Assembly (NCBI GenBank): GCA_902632125.1
Contig: CACPBQ010000004.1
Span: 1-64,000, forward strand
Length of the DNA stretch: 64,000 nt
Reading direction: 5' to 3'
DNA from: Paracoccaceae bacterium
Lineage (GTDB): Bacteria > Pseudomonadota > Alphaproteobacteria > Rhodobacterales > Rhodobacteraceae
Position numbers and translations under genes: made by a program. A model generated the notes under the pieces. It was not told the origin of the DNA. It was given only the letters and a program-made list of their open reading frames with translations, and did not search any database. The first letter of the stretch is position 1. Each line of letters begins with the position of its first letter. Below, one piece after another: positions 52,734-62,032 of this stretch.

Positions 52734-54122
52734 TTAATTCATCTTCAGTTTATTTACTTCAAAGTAAGGCGTCAGGCCAGTTTCGTGCATTGCATTTGCC
52801 TCATCAATCATAGTGTCAGAGTCTAGAAGTTTTGTTGGGTTTTCTTCTAACATCTTTTTATCTTCTGAAGTCATTAAGAAATGCGACATTACAGGCCTTC
52901 TTTGGCTAAAGCCAGTTCCAAAACATTTTTCGCAACCCTCAAAAATATGTGGCAATGGCGCCTTATGACCATCGGATAGTTTTGAAGTATCTACACATTC
53001 TTCACAGTAAATTCTTAAAAGCCTTTGGTTAAATACACCCAATAAACAGTCTGATAAGAGAGTGGGGTCAACTTTTAAATTTAAAATCCTTTTTATGCCG
53101 CCAACGGAGCTATTTGCGTGAACTGTAGTAATAACTAGGTGGCCGGTCATCGCCGCGCGAACTGCAATATTTGCTGTTTCTTCGTCCCGTATCTCACCTA
53201 TCAAAATTACGTCAGGATCGTTTCTAAGTAATGATTTCAAACCTGTTGCAAAATTAAAATCCACATCTTCATCAACTTGAGTTTGAACAACATCAGCGAG
53301 GTCCATTTCAACGGGGTCCTCGATAGTCATTATATTTAATCCCCTTCCTTTAAGTTTACTCAAAAGACTGTAAATTGTAGTTGTTTTACCAGACCCTGTT
53401 GGTCCACAAATAATTAAAAGTCCGCTTTGTTTTGAAATTACGTTGGTAAGTACATCCACGTGGGTTTCGCTAAGTCCAATTTTTTCGAGCGTAAATATAT
53501 TTGGGTCTTGGTTGAAGATTCTCAGTGCGACCCTCTCTCCACCAGTCACCGGCATACAAGCAGCCCGAATATCCACTTCTTTGCTACGGTGAATAACACC
53601 GAACCGCCCATCTTGAGGCTTACGTCTTTCAGTTATGTCCATGCCGCTTAAGAGTTTAATCCTGGCGATAAGCATTGGGGCAACCCTAATATCAAGGTCA
53701 GCATAACTAACGAGGATGCCATCAAATCGCATTTTTATCCCAAGCGATTTGCTGTTCACATCAATGTGAATATCAGACGCCTGTCTCGATATCGCAACCG
53801 AAATAAGATTATTGAAGAGCTTTACAACAGGAGTATCGGTTTCATCAGAAGCTTCCAGTGCAATCTTGGCAGAATTCTTAAATTCTTCATCAGTAACAAA
53901 TTGATTTATCTCTGTATTGATTAGCTTTGCTTCATCTGTACCTTTGATAAATGCGTTTTCACTGCTCAATCCACCACTTATAAATTTTAAATCACCTCCA
54001 TAGAGGTATTCTAATTCACTCTGAACTACTGGATCTAATTCACCCTCAAAATATACTTCGACAGGTGATAAATTATTGTTAACTGAAATCCCTAAGTTAT
54101 CAGTTTTCCTTTTATCAATCAT
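52734..54122 (-). CDS. gspE: Type II secretion ATPase GspE
   Basis: A 462-residue secretion ATPase. Walker A GPTGSGKTTT, Asp box TIEDPVEMDLADVVQTQV, Walker B DVILIGEIRDEETA and His box GHLVITTVHANSSVGGIKR are present, as is a zinc CxxC pair (CEEC, CEKC). I place the start at the ATG of 54122 (ATGATTGA overlap with the gspD stop) rather than 54287, whose frame would duplicate 173 bases of gspD. The N1E domain that binds GspL is thus shortened, matching the small GspL. Confidence 0.9.
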   Translation of the reverse strand: MIDKRKTDNLGISVNNNLSPVEVYFEGELDPVVQSELEYLYGGDLKFISGGLSSENAFIKGTDEAKLINTEINQFVTDEEFKNSAKIALEASDETDTPVVKLFNNLISVAISRQASDIHIDVNSKSLGIKMRFDGILVSYADLDIRVAPMLIARIKLLSGMDITERRKPQDGRFGVIHRSKEVDIRAACMPVTGGERVALRIFNQDPNIFTLEKIGLSETHVDVLTNVISKQSGLLIICGPTGSGKTTTIYSLLSKLKGRGLNIMTIEDPVEMDLADVVQTQVDEDVDFNFATGLKSLLRNDPDVILIGEIRDEETANIAVRAAMTGHLVITTVHANSSVGGIKRILNLKVDPTLLSDCLLGVFNQRLLRIYCEECVDTSKLSDGHKAPLPHIFEGCEKCFGTGFSQRRPVMSHFLMTSEDKKMLEENPTKLLDSDTMIDEANAMHETGLTPYFEVNKLKMN

Positions 54123-55821
54123 TGCCTGAAGTACCTTGATACCCCTTGGTGAGATGATTATCAGGCTGCATAGTAGCAACTGGATCAAACTTGAAAAATT
54201 GAGATTTATCTGAGCCGCTCTCCGATAATTCTGCGCCAAGAGACTTTTGCCACATATTAAAAACTGATTTTCGTTGATTTTCGTCACTCACCAGAGTGGG
54301 GCGTAGAAATATAGCAAGATTTCTACTTACGGTATTTGCTACCTCTTGGGTAAATGCTTTCCCTATAATTGGGAGGTCCCCAAAGAAAGGTATTTTACTT
54401 GTTGCCAATTCTTGTTGCTCAACCCTTAGACCTCCTATAGCGATAGTTTCGCCTTCCGTTGCTGAAATCACCGTTGAAATTTGCCGTTTAACAGTCACAA
54501 CATCGCTCAATCCTGGAGTGGACTGATCTATTCTTGAAACCTCTTGCCATATTTCCATGACTATATTTCCGTTTGGACCAATTTTAGGTTTTAACTTCAA
54601 TGAGGTTCCTAAATCCTCTCTTTTTATAGTCTGAAATGGCGCAGAGCTATCTCCATTTTGGTTTGTATACTGACCGGTTATAAAAGGTACGTTTTGTCCA
54701 ACGAGTATGGTACTTTCTTTATTTTCAGTAGTCATAAGACTTGGGGTTGCTAAAATTCTATTATCTTTATCTCCTTCAAGAGCAGCTAACAAAAGCCCAA
54801 TGTCAGGAACAACGTTAGCACCGGCACCAGCCGCAAAAATGCCGCCGGCAGCGCCCGCTAAGAAAGTGTTGCCTGCTGCTGAACCAATATTGACGCCACT
54901 AACTCCAGTAACTACAGAGGCTGAAATATTGTCACTATTGACTGAAAACTGTAGCCCTAGTTTCTTTGCTGACTCTTCTGAAACTTCCGCAATGATCGCA
55001 TCTACATATACTTGTCTTGGGGCGCGATCTAACTGTTTTATCACAGTAATAGTGGAAATTACGTCTGTTTCTTTCCCAGATAAAATTAATTGGTTTGCAC
55101 TAACATGAGCTGCAATATTTAATCCTATACTATCTTCGCCACCACCCAAAACCTGTTGCAAGTTTTGCATAAGTTCATTTGCGTCTCCATAATTAAGATC
55201 CACTACTCTAATTACTTCTGCGGGTTTTATCTCTTCTTGTATTTCAGGCTCAACTTTGGTTTCAGTAATAACTTTTGGAGCCTTTTTCTCAACTGGATCA
55301 GAGGGTAAATTGGACAATAAAATTTTCAGTAAGCTGATACTATCGTTGTCGCCTAACAGTATAACAGAGTTAGTATCAGCTTTTTCTTCAATTATTTTTA
55401 TCCCGTTTAAATCCGTCATTGTTCCTAATATATTTTGCAAACCCTTGAAGGTCATTTTATCTTCTAGATCCATTCTAAAAATCAATTTAGGAGGTTCTTT
55501 TTTTACTTCCGCTGATTGGGTTTCAACGGCTGTTGCTGATATCACATAGCTACGTTCAGCCTTTCTTTCGATCTGAGCCTCAGCATTTGTCACAAGTTCC
55601 ACAAAAAGTTGATGAAATTCATCTGGGCTATCTAAATCATCTCTCGTAACAATGAACCTTTTATCAGTTTCAAAATCAATGATGTATGAATTGCCAGTCA
55701 AGTTGGAAAAATAGGCTGCCGCTTCTTCGAGAGAAGCGTTTAAAAGTTGAATAGACGCGGAAGAACTAAAAGAAGCCAAACAGGCAAAGGTACAAAAACA
55801 TATTAGGCGAAAATAATTCAT
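54115..55821 (-). CDS. gspD: Type II secretion outer membrane secretin GspD
   Basis: A 568-residue secretin. Signal peptide to about residue 22, N0 domain, two N1/N2-like modules (about 118-185 and 205-275), then the secretin core: VYVDAIIAEVSEESAKKLGLQF, GLLLAALEGDKDNRILATPSLMT, VGQNVPFITGQY and the pore-forming C-terminal SKIPFFGDLPIIGKAF. It is shorter than classical GspD (about 650) because one N module is missing, but long enough to be functional. No pilotin S-domain-like tail is evident. Confidence 0.9.
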   Translation of the reverse strand: MNYFRLICFCTFACLASFSSSASIQLLNASLEEAAAYFSNLTGNSYIIDFETDKRFIVTRDDLDSPDEFHQLFVELVTNAEAQIERKAERSYVISATAVETQSAEVKKEPPKLIFRMDLEDKMTFKGLQNILGTMTDLNGIKIIEEKADTNSVILLGDNDSISLLKILLSNLPSDPVEKKAPKVITETKVEPEIQEEIKPAEVIRVVDLNYGDANELMQNLQQVLGGGEDSIGLNIAAHVSANQLILSGKETDVISTITVIKQLDRAPRQVYVDAIIAEVSEESAKKLGLQFSVNSDNISASVVTGVSGVNIGSAAGNTFLAGAAGGIFAAGAGANVVPDIGLLLAALEGDKDNRILATPSLMTTENKESTILVGQNVPFITGQYTNQNGDSSAPFQTIKREDLGTSLKLKPKIGPNGNIVMEIWQEVSRIDQSTPGLSDVVTVKRQISTVISATEGETIAIGGLRVEQQELATSKIPFFGDLPIIGKAFTQEVANTVSRNLAIFLRPTLVSDENQRKSVFNMWQKSLGAELSESGSDKSQFFKFDPVATMQPDNHLTKGYQGTSGND

Positions 55822-56570
55822 CTCATAAATACTTCTATCATTTTTAAATCACCTGAGCGTTGGAGCTCAACTGCAAACTTGCCGCTTTTACCCTTTGTTT
55901 TGAGGTGATCATTCAGTAAAGCTATATCATGTGAAGAAATGCCATCTACAGTTAAAATTAAATCATCTTCCTTAAAAGGTGTGAGGGTAAAGAATATTGC
56001 GGGAAATTTATTGGTAAGTTTCCAACCAGGCCGTCCCGTGCGACTTTTCCCTCTAACTGGCAAGACATTAAGGTTTTCTATTAAAAATTTTGGAACACCC
56101 AATCCAAGCGCAATTGCTTTTGCTTCTTCTAAATCCAGATCCTCAGGAGAGTAGCCCATTGTTGTTCTAACTTTAGGCTTATTATCTTGATTTGTACTTA
56201 CCGTAGATCTTTTTGCTGTTGCAGACTGATGATCAGCATCTGCAAAGGATATTCTTATTTTTTTGTTGGATGCATTTTTTAATAAAATTGATTTTTTACT
56301 CATCTTACTAAAAAAATACTCACTTCCCTCAACTATAAGACCAGTTTTATTGGTAATCATAAAAATCTCTTCGGAATCTTTTGATCTTATTAAAAAACTT
56401 GTTTCCTCTCCATCTTCAAAACTCGCAACAATGAAAAGTTCATCTATGATCTTAGCATCTTTAATATTCCAAAATAAATTATCGAGAGGCAGCTTTGATG
56501 AAGAAACTTGCCCAGCATAGAGAAGTGATAAGAAAATTATCAGAAGTGTTTTCTTAACAAAACTCATCAA
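55818..56570 (-). CDS. gspC: GspC-like inner membrane protein, PDZ-type
   Basis: A 250-residue protein with one N-terminal helix (residues 7-22), an HR-like domain around 30-110 and a C-terminal PDZ-like half: GLGVPKFLIENLNVLPVRG, FFTLTPFKEDDLILTVDGISSHDIALLNDHLKTKGKSGKFAVELQRSGD. GspC connects the inner membrane platform to the GspD secretin. It is first in the gsp operon and overlaps gspD by 4 bases. The helix could also be read as a cleaved signal. Confidence 0.7.
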   Translation of the reverse strand: MMSFVKKTLLIIFLSLLYAGQVSSSKLPLDNLFWNIKDAKIIDELFIVASFEDGEETSFLIRSKDSEEIFMITNKTGLIVEGSEYFFSKMSKKSILLKNASNKKIRISFADADHQSATAKRSTVSTNQDNKPKVRTTMGYSPEDLDLEEAKAIALGLGVPKFLIENLNVLPVRGKSRTGRPGWKLTNKFPAIFFTLTPFKEDDLILTVDGISSHDIALLNDHLKTKGKSGKFAVELQRSGDLKMIEVFMR

Positions 56571-56704
56571 TTCATACTTTCGAAAAAATGGAATCGGCCA
56601 TGAAATTTAAGAATGAAGCTACTAGGCAATTTTATCAATAAATTTATACCGGCAGCTCCAATAATCTTTACCGCTTATCGGCAAATATTATCAAATACAG
56701 GTGA

Positions 56705-57079
56705 TTATTCCAAATTTTCGTACACTTCTGGGACAAATCTGGGAGAGCAATGACAATAAAACTCCAAGTCTTCGGTACTACTTAAATTAGTAATTCTTTG
56801 AGGAGTGTTTGCCGGAATAACAACACTATCACCAACAGAAACCTTAAATTCTTGCTGGCCTACATAAACCAAACCTGTCCCCTTTCGAATAATATAAATT
56901 TCTTTGGTGTCTCTAAGGCAGTGCAGTTGTGTTGTTACTGCAGGCCTGACCCGTGCAATAGCTAAAGAAAACTCTTCGATCTCCTCGCTATTTAAGCACT
57001 CCGTTATGAAACATCGCTCATCAGTCCAAAACTCTGGGGAGCTGATATCATCTCTAGGTAACTTCACTTGATTGTCCAA
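56705..57079 (-). CDS. Small cupin-fold protein
   Basis: A 124-residue single-domain cupin. The core contains QLHCLRDTKEIYIIRKGTGLVYVG, in which His/Glu would be metal ligands, and VGDSVVIPANTPQRITNLSSTEDLEFYCHCSPRF for the second motif. It lies 12 bases after the SDR gene and is the last gene of the nucleoside cluster. Its ligand is unknown; small cupins here may act on a sugar or be a binding protein. Confidence 0.65.
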   Translation of the reverse strand: MDNQVKLPRDDISSPEFWTDERCFITECLNSEEIEEFSLAIARVRPAVTTQLHCLRDTKEIYIIRKGTGLVYVGQQEFKVSVGDSVVIPANTPQRITNLSSTEDLEFYCHCSPRFVPEVYENLE

Positions 57080-57091
57080 TCTTCACTATCT

Positions 57092-57847
57092 TCACCAGCT
57101 GGGGACACATTCCATACCACCATCTACAATCAGATTTGCCCCCGTGATAAAGCTTGCAGCATCACTGACCAAAAACAAGGCAGCATTCGCAATATCGTCA
57201 CCAGTTCCCAATCGTTGTAGAGGAACATTTTCTAACCAGCTTTTGACACCTTGTGGCCAGTCTTTATCTAAATCTCGCCTATCAGTTAATCCTGGACAAA
57301 TAGAATTTACACGAATGTTTTTAGATCCAAGCTCAAGAGCAGAGGCTTTAGTAAAATGAATAAGGCCTGCTTTTGAAGCTGCATAATGACTATGATTTAG
57401 GGCAGGTGTCAGCCCCTCTATAGAACAGATATTCAAAATCGATCCACCTTTGTCGGAATATTCAGCAAAATATCGTGTCATCATAATCGGGGCCTGTAAA
57501 TTAGTTTCCATAATTTGGTTAATTTCGGCAGGCGCCAAATCGGCCAATGCGCACACAGGTTGAATGGCTGCATTGTTTACCAAAATATCAATTGGTTTAT
57601 CTTCTTTTTTTGTGGCCTCAAATATTGAACGGCAAGAATTTGGAACTAAAAAATCCTCAAACACTATCGCTATATCGGCTTTTGCGATTTTTGCTAATTT
57701 TATTTGAGCTTCTTCAACTTCAGAACTATTGCTCCTAGCGTGCAAAATAATTTCCGCCCCAGCTTGCGCTAGCCTTTTTGCTATAGCAAATCCAATACCA
57801 CTTTTGGAGCCCGTAACCAGAGCCCGCTTTCCTGTCAGCTCATTCAA
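57092..57847 (-). CDS. SDR-family NAD(P)-dependent oxidoreductase
   Basis: A 251-residue classical short-chain dehydrogenase. Cofactor loop VTGSKSGIGFAIA (8-20), NNAAIQP, catalytic Ser in ILNICSIEG and Y-A-A-S-K, then the C-terminal ITGANLIVDGGMECVPSW. In the 44-base gap to the purine nucleoside phosphorylase there is no gene. It may reduce or oxidise the sugar released by nucleoside cleavage, a context-based guess. Confidence 0.82.
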   Translation of the reverse strand: MNELTGKRALVTGSKSGIGFAIAKRLAQAGAEIILHARSNSSEVEEAQIKLAKIAKADIAIVFEDFLVPNSCRSIFEATKKEDKPIDILVNNAAIQPVCALADLAPAEINQIMETNLQAPIMMTRYFAEYSDKGGSILNICSIEGLTPALNHSHYAASKAGLIHFTKASALELGSKNIRVNSICPGLTDRRDLDKDWPQGVKSWLENVPLQRLGTGDDIANAALFLVSDAASFITGANLIVDGGMECVPSW

Positions 57848-57891
57848 TTAAATAAACTCCTTAATTTTAGTATACTTTTCATTCAATATTC

Positions 57892-58722
57892 TTAGGTCCA
57901 TGTCTGCAAAAGTTCTGGCAGAATAGATTTGATCTTTTTTCCTGCAACATTGGCATACTCCAAAACTTCTTCAATTGTATCCGGTTGCTGCTCTGGCCCA
58001 CCATCAGCCTTGTTAGTAATTGCTGATAGACCGACAATCTCAAAACCAGCCTGTTTTGCTGCAATCACCTCCATTACTGTAGACATCCCAACTGCATCTG
58101 CTCCACTCCCCTTTAGAAAACGTCGCTCCGCTGAGGTCTCCAAAGAAGGCCCCGTTATGCCAGCGTAAATTCCCTTACTCAATTTGATACCAGCATTTTT
58201 AAAGCAATTAGAAACTATTCGCTGTAATTTTTTATCATAGACATCGGACATGTCTGGAAAGCGTAATCCAAGCTCATCGTCATGTGAGCCAATGAGTGGA
58301 TTTTGGCCGGTGAAATTTATATGATCTGTAAGCATCATAATACTTCCCGGTTCAAAACTTGTATTCAAAGCGCCAGCGGCGTTTGTCACAATCATCTTAT
58401 TTACACCTAAGCTTCTTGCAACTCTAATTGGAAACGCTATCTCGTCGGCTTTCCACCCCTCGTAAAGATGTAACCGGCCCTGCATAACCAATACGTGCTT
58501 TCCATAGAATTCCCCCGACACCAAATTTCCCGCATGGGATGGCGCTGTAGAAAAGGGAAATTCTGGAATCTCTTTATAGGAGATTTCTGCGTCCTTTGTG
58601 ATTTCATTCGTGACGTCACCCAAACCTGATCCTAAAATTAACAAAACCTCAGGACTCTGGTTTATTTGTTGACCAATAAATTCAGCAGCAAGTTCTATTT
58701 TTTTTACAATGCGATTTTCCAT
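57892..58722 (-). CDS. punA: Purine nucleoside phosphorylase
   Basis: A 276-residue trimeric-type purine nucleoside phosphorylase (PNP family 2) that splits purine (deoxy)nucleosides with phosphate. LILGSGLGDVTNEI carries the phosphate Ser, VMQGRLHLYEGW the catalytic His region, IVTNAAGALNTSFEPGSIMMLTDHINF and GPSLETSAERRFLKGSGADAVGMSTVMEVIAA the purine site, and SAITNKADG the Asn-Lys. It is 13 bases from the deaminase gene on the same strand. Confidence 0.9.
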   Translation of the reverse strand: MENRIVKKIELAAEFIGQQINQSPEVLLILGSGLGDVTNEITKDAEISYKEIPEFPFSTAPSHAGNLVSGEFYGKHVLVMQGRLHLYEGWKADEIAFPIRVARSLGVNKMIVTNAAGALNTSFEPGSIMMLTDHINFTGQNPLIGSHDDELGLRFPDMSDVYDKKLQRIVSNCFKNAGIKLSKGIYAGITGPSLETSAERRFLKGSGADAVGMSTVMEVIAAKQAGFEIVGLSAITNKADGGPEQQPDTIEEVLEYANVAGKKIKSILPELLQTWT

Positions 58723-58735
58723 TTAAGGTTCTTTC

Positions 58736-60058
58736 TTACTCGAGGCTAGCTTTGATAGATGGCGCTAATTTACGAACCTCTGCATGAATTTTTTCGATAT
58801 CTAGACCACTAATTTTTTTATTTTCGACAACATGTTTTCCAGAAACAAATACATCTGTAACATCCGAACGTCCTGCACCAAAAACAAGATGAGTAATTGG
58901 ATCGAAAAGAGGAACAGAATGAGAATTGTTGATATCTACGAAAATAAAATCTGCATTTTTACCTATTTCTAGACTACCAAGTGAGTCGGACCGGCCTAAA
59001 GCCTTCGCACCGTTAATGGTTGCCATGTGAAGTACCTGCTCAGCATTTAAAGCATCAGCCTCCATATTTAAGCCTTTTGCTAAACCGCAGGTTAATCGCA
59101 TTGCCAACCACATATCTAAATCATTTCCGCTGATTGCCCCATCTGTACCAAGTGTAAGGTTTATTCCTGCTCTATACATTTCTTTAACTGGAGCAATACC
59201 TGACCCTAACTTGAGGTTTGACATAGGGTTAAGGACTACATTTGTCTTACTTTGGGCTAAAAGTGAAATTTCTGTTTCGTCTAGATGTACACAATGAGCA
59301 AGTACTGAGGTTTCACCCAACAATTTGTACTTATCTAAATGCCGTATGACCGAGTTATCATAACGTGTCTTTATATCATTTTGCTCGGCTTGGGTTTCTG
59401 CGGCATGAGTACAAAATAATATCCCATATTGATCTGCTATGCTTTTGGCCTCACTCAAATTTTGTGGGGAAACAGTGTAACTACCATGTGGCAAGATAGC
59501 AGGAATTACACTGTCATCGGATGAGTGGCTTTTATAAAAGTTTTGGGCCTCTAAAACATAATTTTCATGGGAGCGCCCACCTATTCCTGGCAAATCAAAA
59601 AAGATACCACCAGTGGATATTCGCATGCCCAGATCTTTTGCTGCTCTAACAGTTTCGTCTGGATACCAAAACATATCCATAACAGTTGTTGATCCGCTCA
59701 AAAGATTTTCCGCCAAACCTAATACAGAACCAAGATAAGTAGTTTCAGGAGTAAGTATGGCTTTTTCAGCTATCCAAACACGTCCTAACCATGCTTCAAG
59801 AGGAAGGTTCTCAACCAGCCCTCTGAACAAACTATCAGCAGCATGGCAGTGCATATTTATTAAACCCGGCATCACTATATTGCCATTTGCTCCAATTATT
59901 TTTTTTGCAGTAAGTTTTTTTGCAGCTGATGTGCTAGAGCATTCTAAAGCTGTTATCTTGCCGTTATTAACGACCATGACACCATTTTCGATAATAGAAT
60001 GGTTTCCGTCACATGTGACAATTAAGGCATCTGTAATTAAAATGTCATCCATTATCAT
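58736..60058 (-). CDS. Amidohydrolase, purine or nucleoside deaminase type
   Basis: A 440-residue metal-dependent deaminase of the ATZ/TRZ-MtaD-guanine deaminase group. GLINMHCHAADSLFRGLVENLPLEAWL has the first His pair, FCTHAAETQAEQND another, LAHCVHLDETEI the third, and GTDGAISGNDLDMW the catalytic Asp. Neighbours (nucleoside importer, phosphorylase) make a purine base or nucleoside the likely substrate, with guanine, adenosine, thiomethyladenosine or S-adenosylhomocysteine as options. It overlaps the upstream permease by 14 bases. Confidence 0.82.
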   Translation of the reverse strand: MIMDDILITDALIVTCDGNHSIIENGVMVVNNGKITALECSSTSAAKKLTAKKIIGANGNIVMPGLINMHCHAADSLFRGLVENLPLEAWLGRVWIAEKAILTPETTYLGSVLGLAENLLSGSTTVMDMFWYPDETVRAAKDLGMRISTGGIFFDLPGIGGRSHENYVLEAQNFYKSHSSDDSVIPAILPHGSYTVSPQNLSEAKSIADQYGILFCTHAAETQAEQNDIKTRYDNSVIRHLDKYKLLGETSVLAHCVHLDETEISLLAQSKTNVVLNPMSNLKLGSGIAPVKEMYRAGINLTLGTDGAISGNDLDMWLAMRLTCGLAKGLNMEADALNAEQVLHMATINGAKALGRSDSLGSLEIGKNADFIFVDINNSHSVPLFDPITHLVFGAGRSDVTDVFVSGKHVVENKKISGLDIEKIHAEVRKLAPSIKASLE

Positions 60059-60971
60059 ACCCCCTCATACCTACTAGATCTTTTATCCGCCTAATTGATA
60101 CAAAAATTAATGCTATTAGAGATGCTATATAAGGCATCATTTCAGTAAATTGCTGAGGAAACCCAAATCCTTGAAGGCGCAGTGAAAGACTGTCAACAAA
60201 CCCAAACAAAAGGACCAACCCTAGCAGAGGTATAGGCCTTCCGTTGGTAACCAATACAATAACAACTGCAATCCATCCTCGGCCAGCTGACATGTTTTCA
60301 ACAAAAAGGCTTACATTTGAAATGGATAGTTGTGCTCCAGCCAATCCACAGCAAATACCACAGAGAACAAGAGCCAAAAGCTTAACTGGTGCTGGCTTAA
60401 TGCCAACGGTTTTCAAAGCCAATGGGTTTTCACCTGCTGCTCGCATCCAAAACCCAAGCTTATGTCGAGAATAAATATAATGAAGTATAAAGACTAAGAA
60501 TATAGAAATATAAAAGAGAATAGACTGACCGCTCAAAAAGGAACCTAAAACAGGTAGGCTTTCTATTAAAGGAATATTTATTTCAATTATTTTACCCAGG
60601 GCTTCATCCTGAAAAACTCCGCTAACTCCCAAGACAGCTCTTAGCAAATATGTAGTCAATCCTAGCCCTATTAGATTAAGTGCAATTGATACGACGATTG
60701 CATCTCCTGGCCTCCGAAGATGAAATTCTGCAAATAATAAGCCCATAAAGACCCCGGCAAGTATAGCAGATAAAACGCCCCAAAAAACATGACCTAACAT
60801 AAAGGTTCCAAGAACAGCGGCAAAAGCGCCCATTAAAATAAAACCTTCTAAGGCAATATTAAAAACTCCTGCTCTATGACAAATTGCACCCCCTAAAGAT
60901 GCAAGCAAAATGGGCACTGCAATCCTTGCAACTGAATCGGCAAAAGCCGGATCAAATAAGTCTGCCAGCAT
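60045..60971 (-). CDS. Nucleoside-type ABC permease (second)
   Basis: A 308-residue BPD_transp_2 permease. LGGAICHRAGVFNIALEGFILMGAFAAV and AAGENPLALKTVGIKPAPVKLLALVLCGICCGLAGA are the motifs of the simple-sugar/nucleoside subclass (NupQ-, RbsC-like). It abuts the previous permease with a 1-base overlap and is followed by the deaminase gene. Confidence 0.87.
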   Translation of the reverse strand: MLADLFDPAFADSVARIAVPILLASLGGAICHRAGVFNIALEGFILMGAFAAVLGTFMLGHVFWGVLSAILAGVFMGLLFAEFHLRRPGDAIVVSIALNLIGLGLTTYLLRAVLGVSGVFQDEALGKIIEINIPLIESLPVLGSFLSGQSILFYISIFLVFILHYIYSRHKLGFWMRAAGENPLALKTVGIKPAPVKLLALVLCGICCGLAGAQLSISNVSLFVENMSAGRGWIAVVIVLVTNGRPIPLLGLVLLFGFVDSLSLRLQGFGFPQQFTEMMPYIASLIALIFVSIRRIKDLVGMRGYDNG

Positions 60972-62032
60972 CAGCTACCTTCTTCCTTTTTCTTTGAGCC
61001 TGAAGCAATACTTGTAGCTCTTGCAGCAACAAATAAAATTATAATTCCCTGAATTATAATTGCGATTTCTTTGGGAACATCGGCTGTACGTTCCATTCCC
61101 GAAGCTCCGCTGGTTAACGAAGCAAAAAAGAAGCCCGCCGGCAAAATTGCCCAAGGGACCAAATTTATGAGAAGCGCTGCAACAATACCAGTCCATGCGT
61201 ATAATGGTTGAACTAGCATCCCATCAGTAAAGCGGTGATGAATACCAAGAACAGCAATTGCACCAACGAGGCCAGCAATTGCACCAGAAAAAGCAAGTGT
61301 TTTTAAAGTTGTATTAAAAATATTAATACCTGAAGTTGCGGCGAACTCTATTGAAAGGCCAGTCATTTTAGCATGATACCCAGGAACGGTTCTATAACTG
61401 TAAACCAGTACAAAAGCATAGACGATTAAAATGAACATAAAACCTATATCTAGCCTAGTTCCCTCTACAAAGGGCAACCACAGACTTTTGTCGAGCAAGT
61501 GGGTTTGAGGCATACCGGACGAAACGTCTCTAAGCGGGTGGCTTACGAAATAAGAGGTAATATATCTGGCTGGATAGTTTAACAGCAACGTTCCAACTAA
61601 AATAGGCACACCCAACTTAAGCTTCATAAGCCCTGCTAAAACTGCCCATAACCCACCACCGATCATAGCACTTAAGATCGCAAGGGTAATACCTGCCACG
61701 CCCGTTACTCCAGAATAAATTGAAATAAAAGCGGCGATAAACCCACCAATAACTAATTGACCTTCTCCACCAATATTTATTAGGCCAGCACGAAATGCGA
61801 TAAGCGCCGCAATAGCCATTCCCGTTATCAAAGCACAGCGGGAGATGGTAACATATAGATATGCATATTTTCTTCCACCAAATGCACTTTTTAAAAAGGC
61901 CTGACTTGCTTCAAAGAAATTCGCATCTGCTAAATTAAGTAATAGCAATAATATTAGAAACAAAGAGAGTGCCGTCATGAAATAACGAACGGAATTTTGT
62001 TTTAAAAAATACAAAAAATTAAATTGCTTCAT
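60971..62032 (-). CDS. Nucleoside-type ABC permease (first)
   Basis: A 353-residue partner permease with about nine helices. LIAFRAGLINIGGEGQLVIGGFIAAFIS and MTGLSIEFAATSGINIFNTTLKTLAFSGAIAGLVGAIAV are typical for the NupP/YufP type. The C-terminus is charged (SGSKKKEEGS). It overlaps the ATPase gene by 14 bases. Confidence 0.87.
   Translation of the reverse strand: MKQFNFLYFLKQNSVRYFMTALSLFLILLLLLNLADANFFEASQAFLKSAFGGRKYAYLYVTISRCALITGMAIAALIAFRAGLINIGGEGQLVIGGFIAAFISIYSGVTGVAGITLAILSAMIGGGLWAVLAGLMKLKLGVPILVGTLLLNYPARYITSYFVSHPLRDVSSGMPQTHLLDKSLWLPFVEGTRLDIGFMFILIVYAFVLVYSYRTVPGYHAKMTGLSIEFAATSGINIFNTTLKTLAFSGAIAGLVGAIAVLGIHHRFTDGMLVQPLYAWTGIVAALLINLVPWAILPAGFFFASLTSGASGMERTADVPKEIAIIIQGIIILFVAARATSIASGSKKKEEGS

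Noticed and set aside
52734-54287. gspE starting at 54287
   Set aside because: Would overlap gspD by 173 bases with no ATPase-like sequence in the extra 55 residues; the ATGATTGA overlap at 54122 gives a normal coupled start.
54296-55549. Plus-strand frames opposite gspD (76, 133 and 97 residues)
   Set aside because: They are antisense shadows of the secretin, whose motifs are complete on the minus strand.
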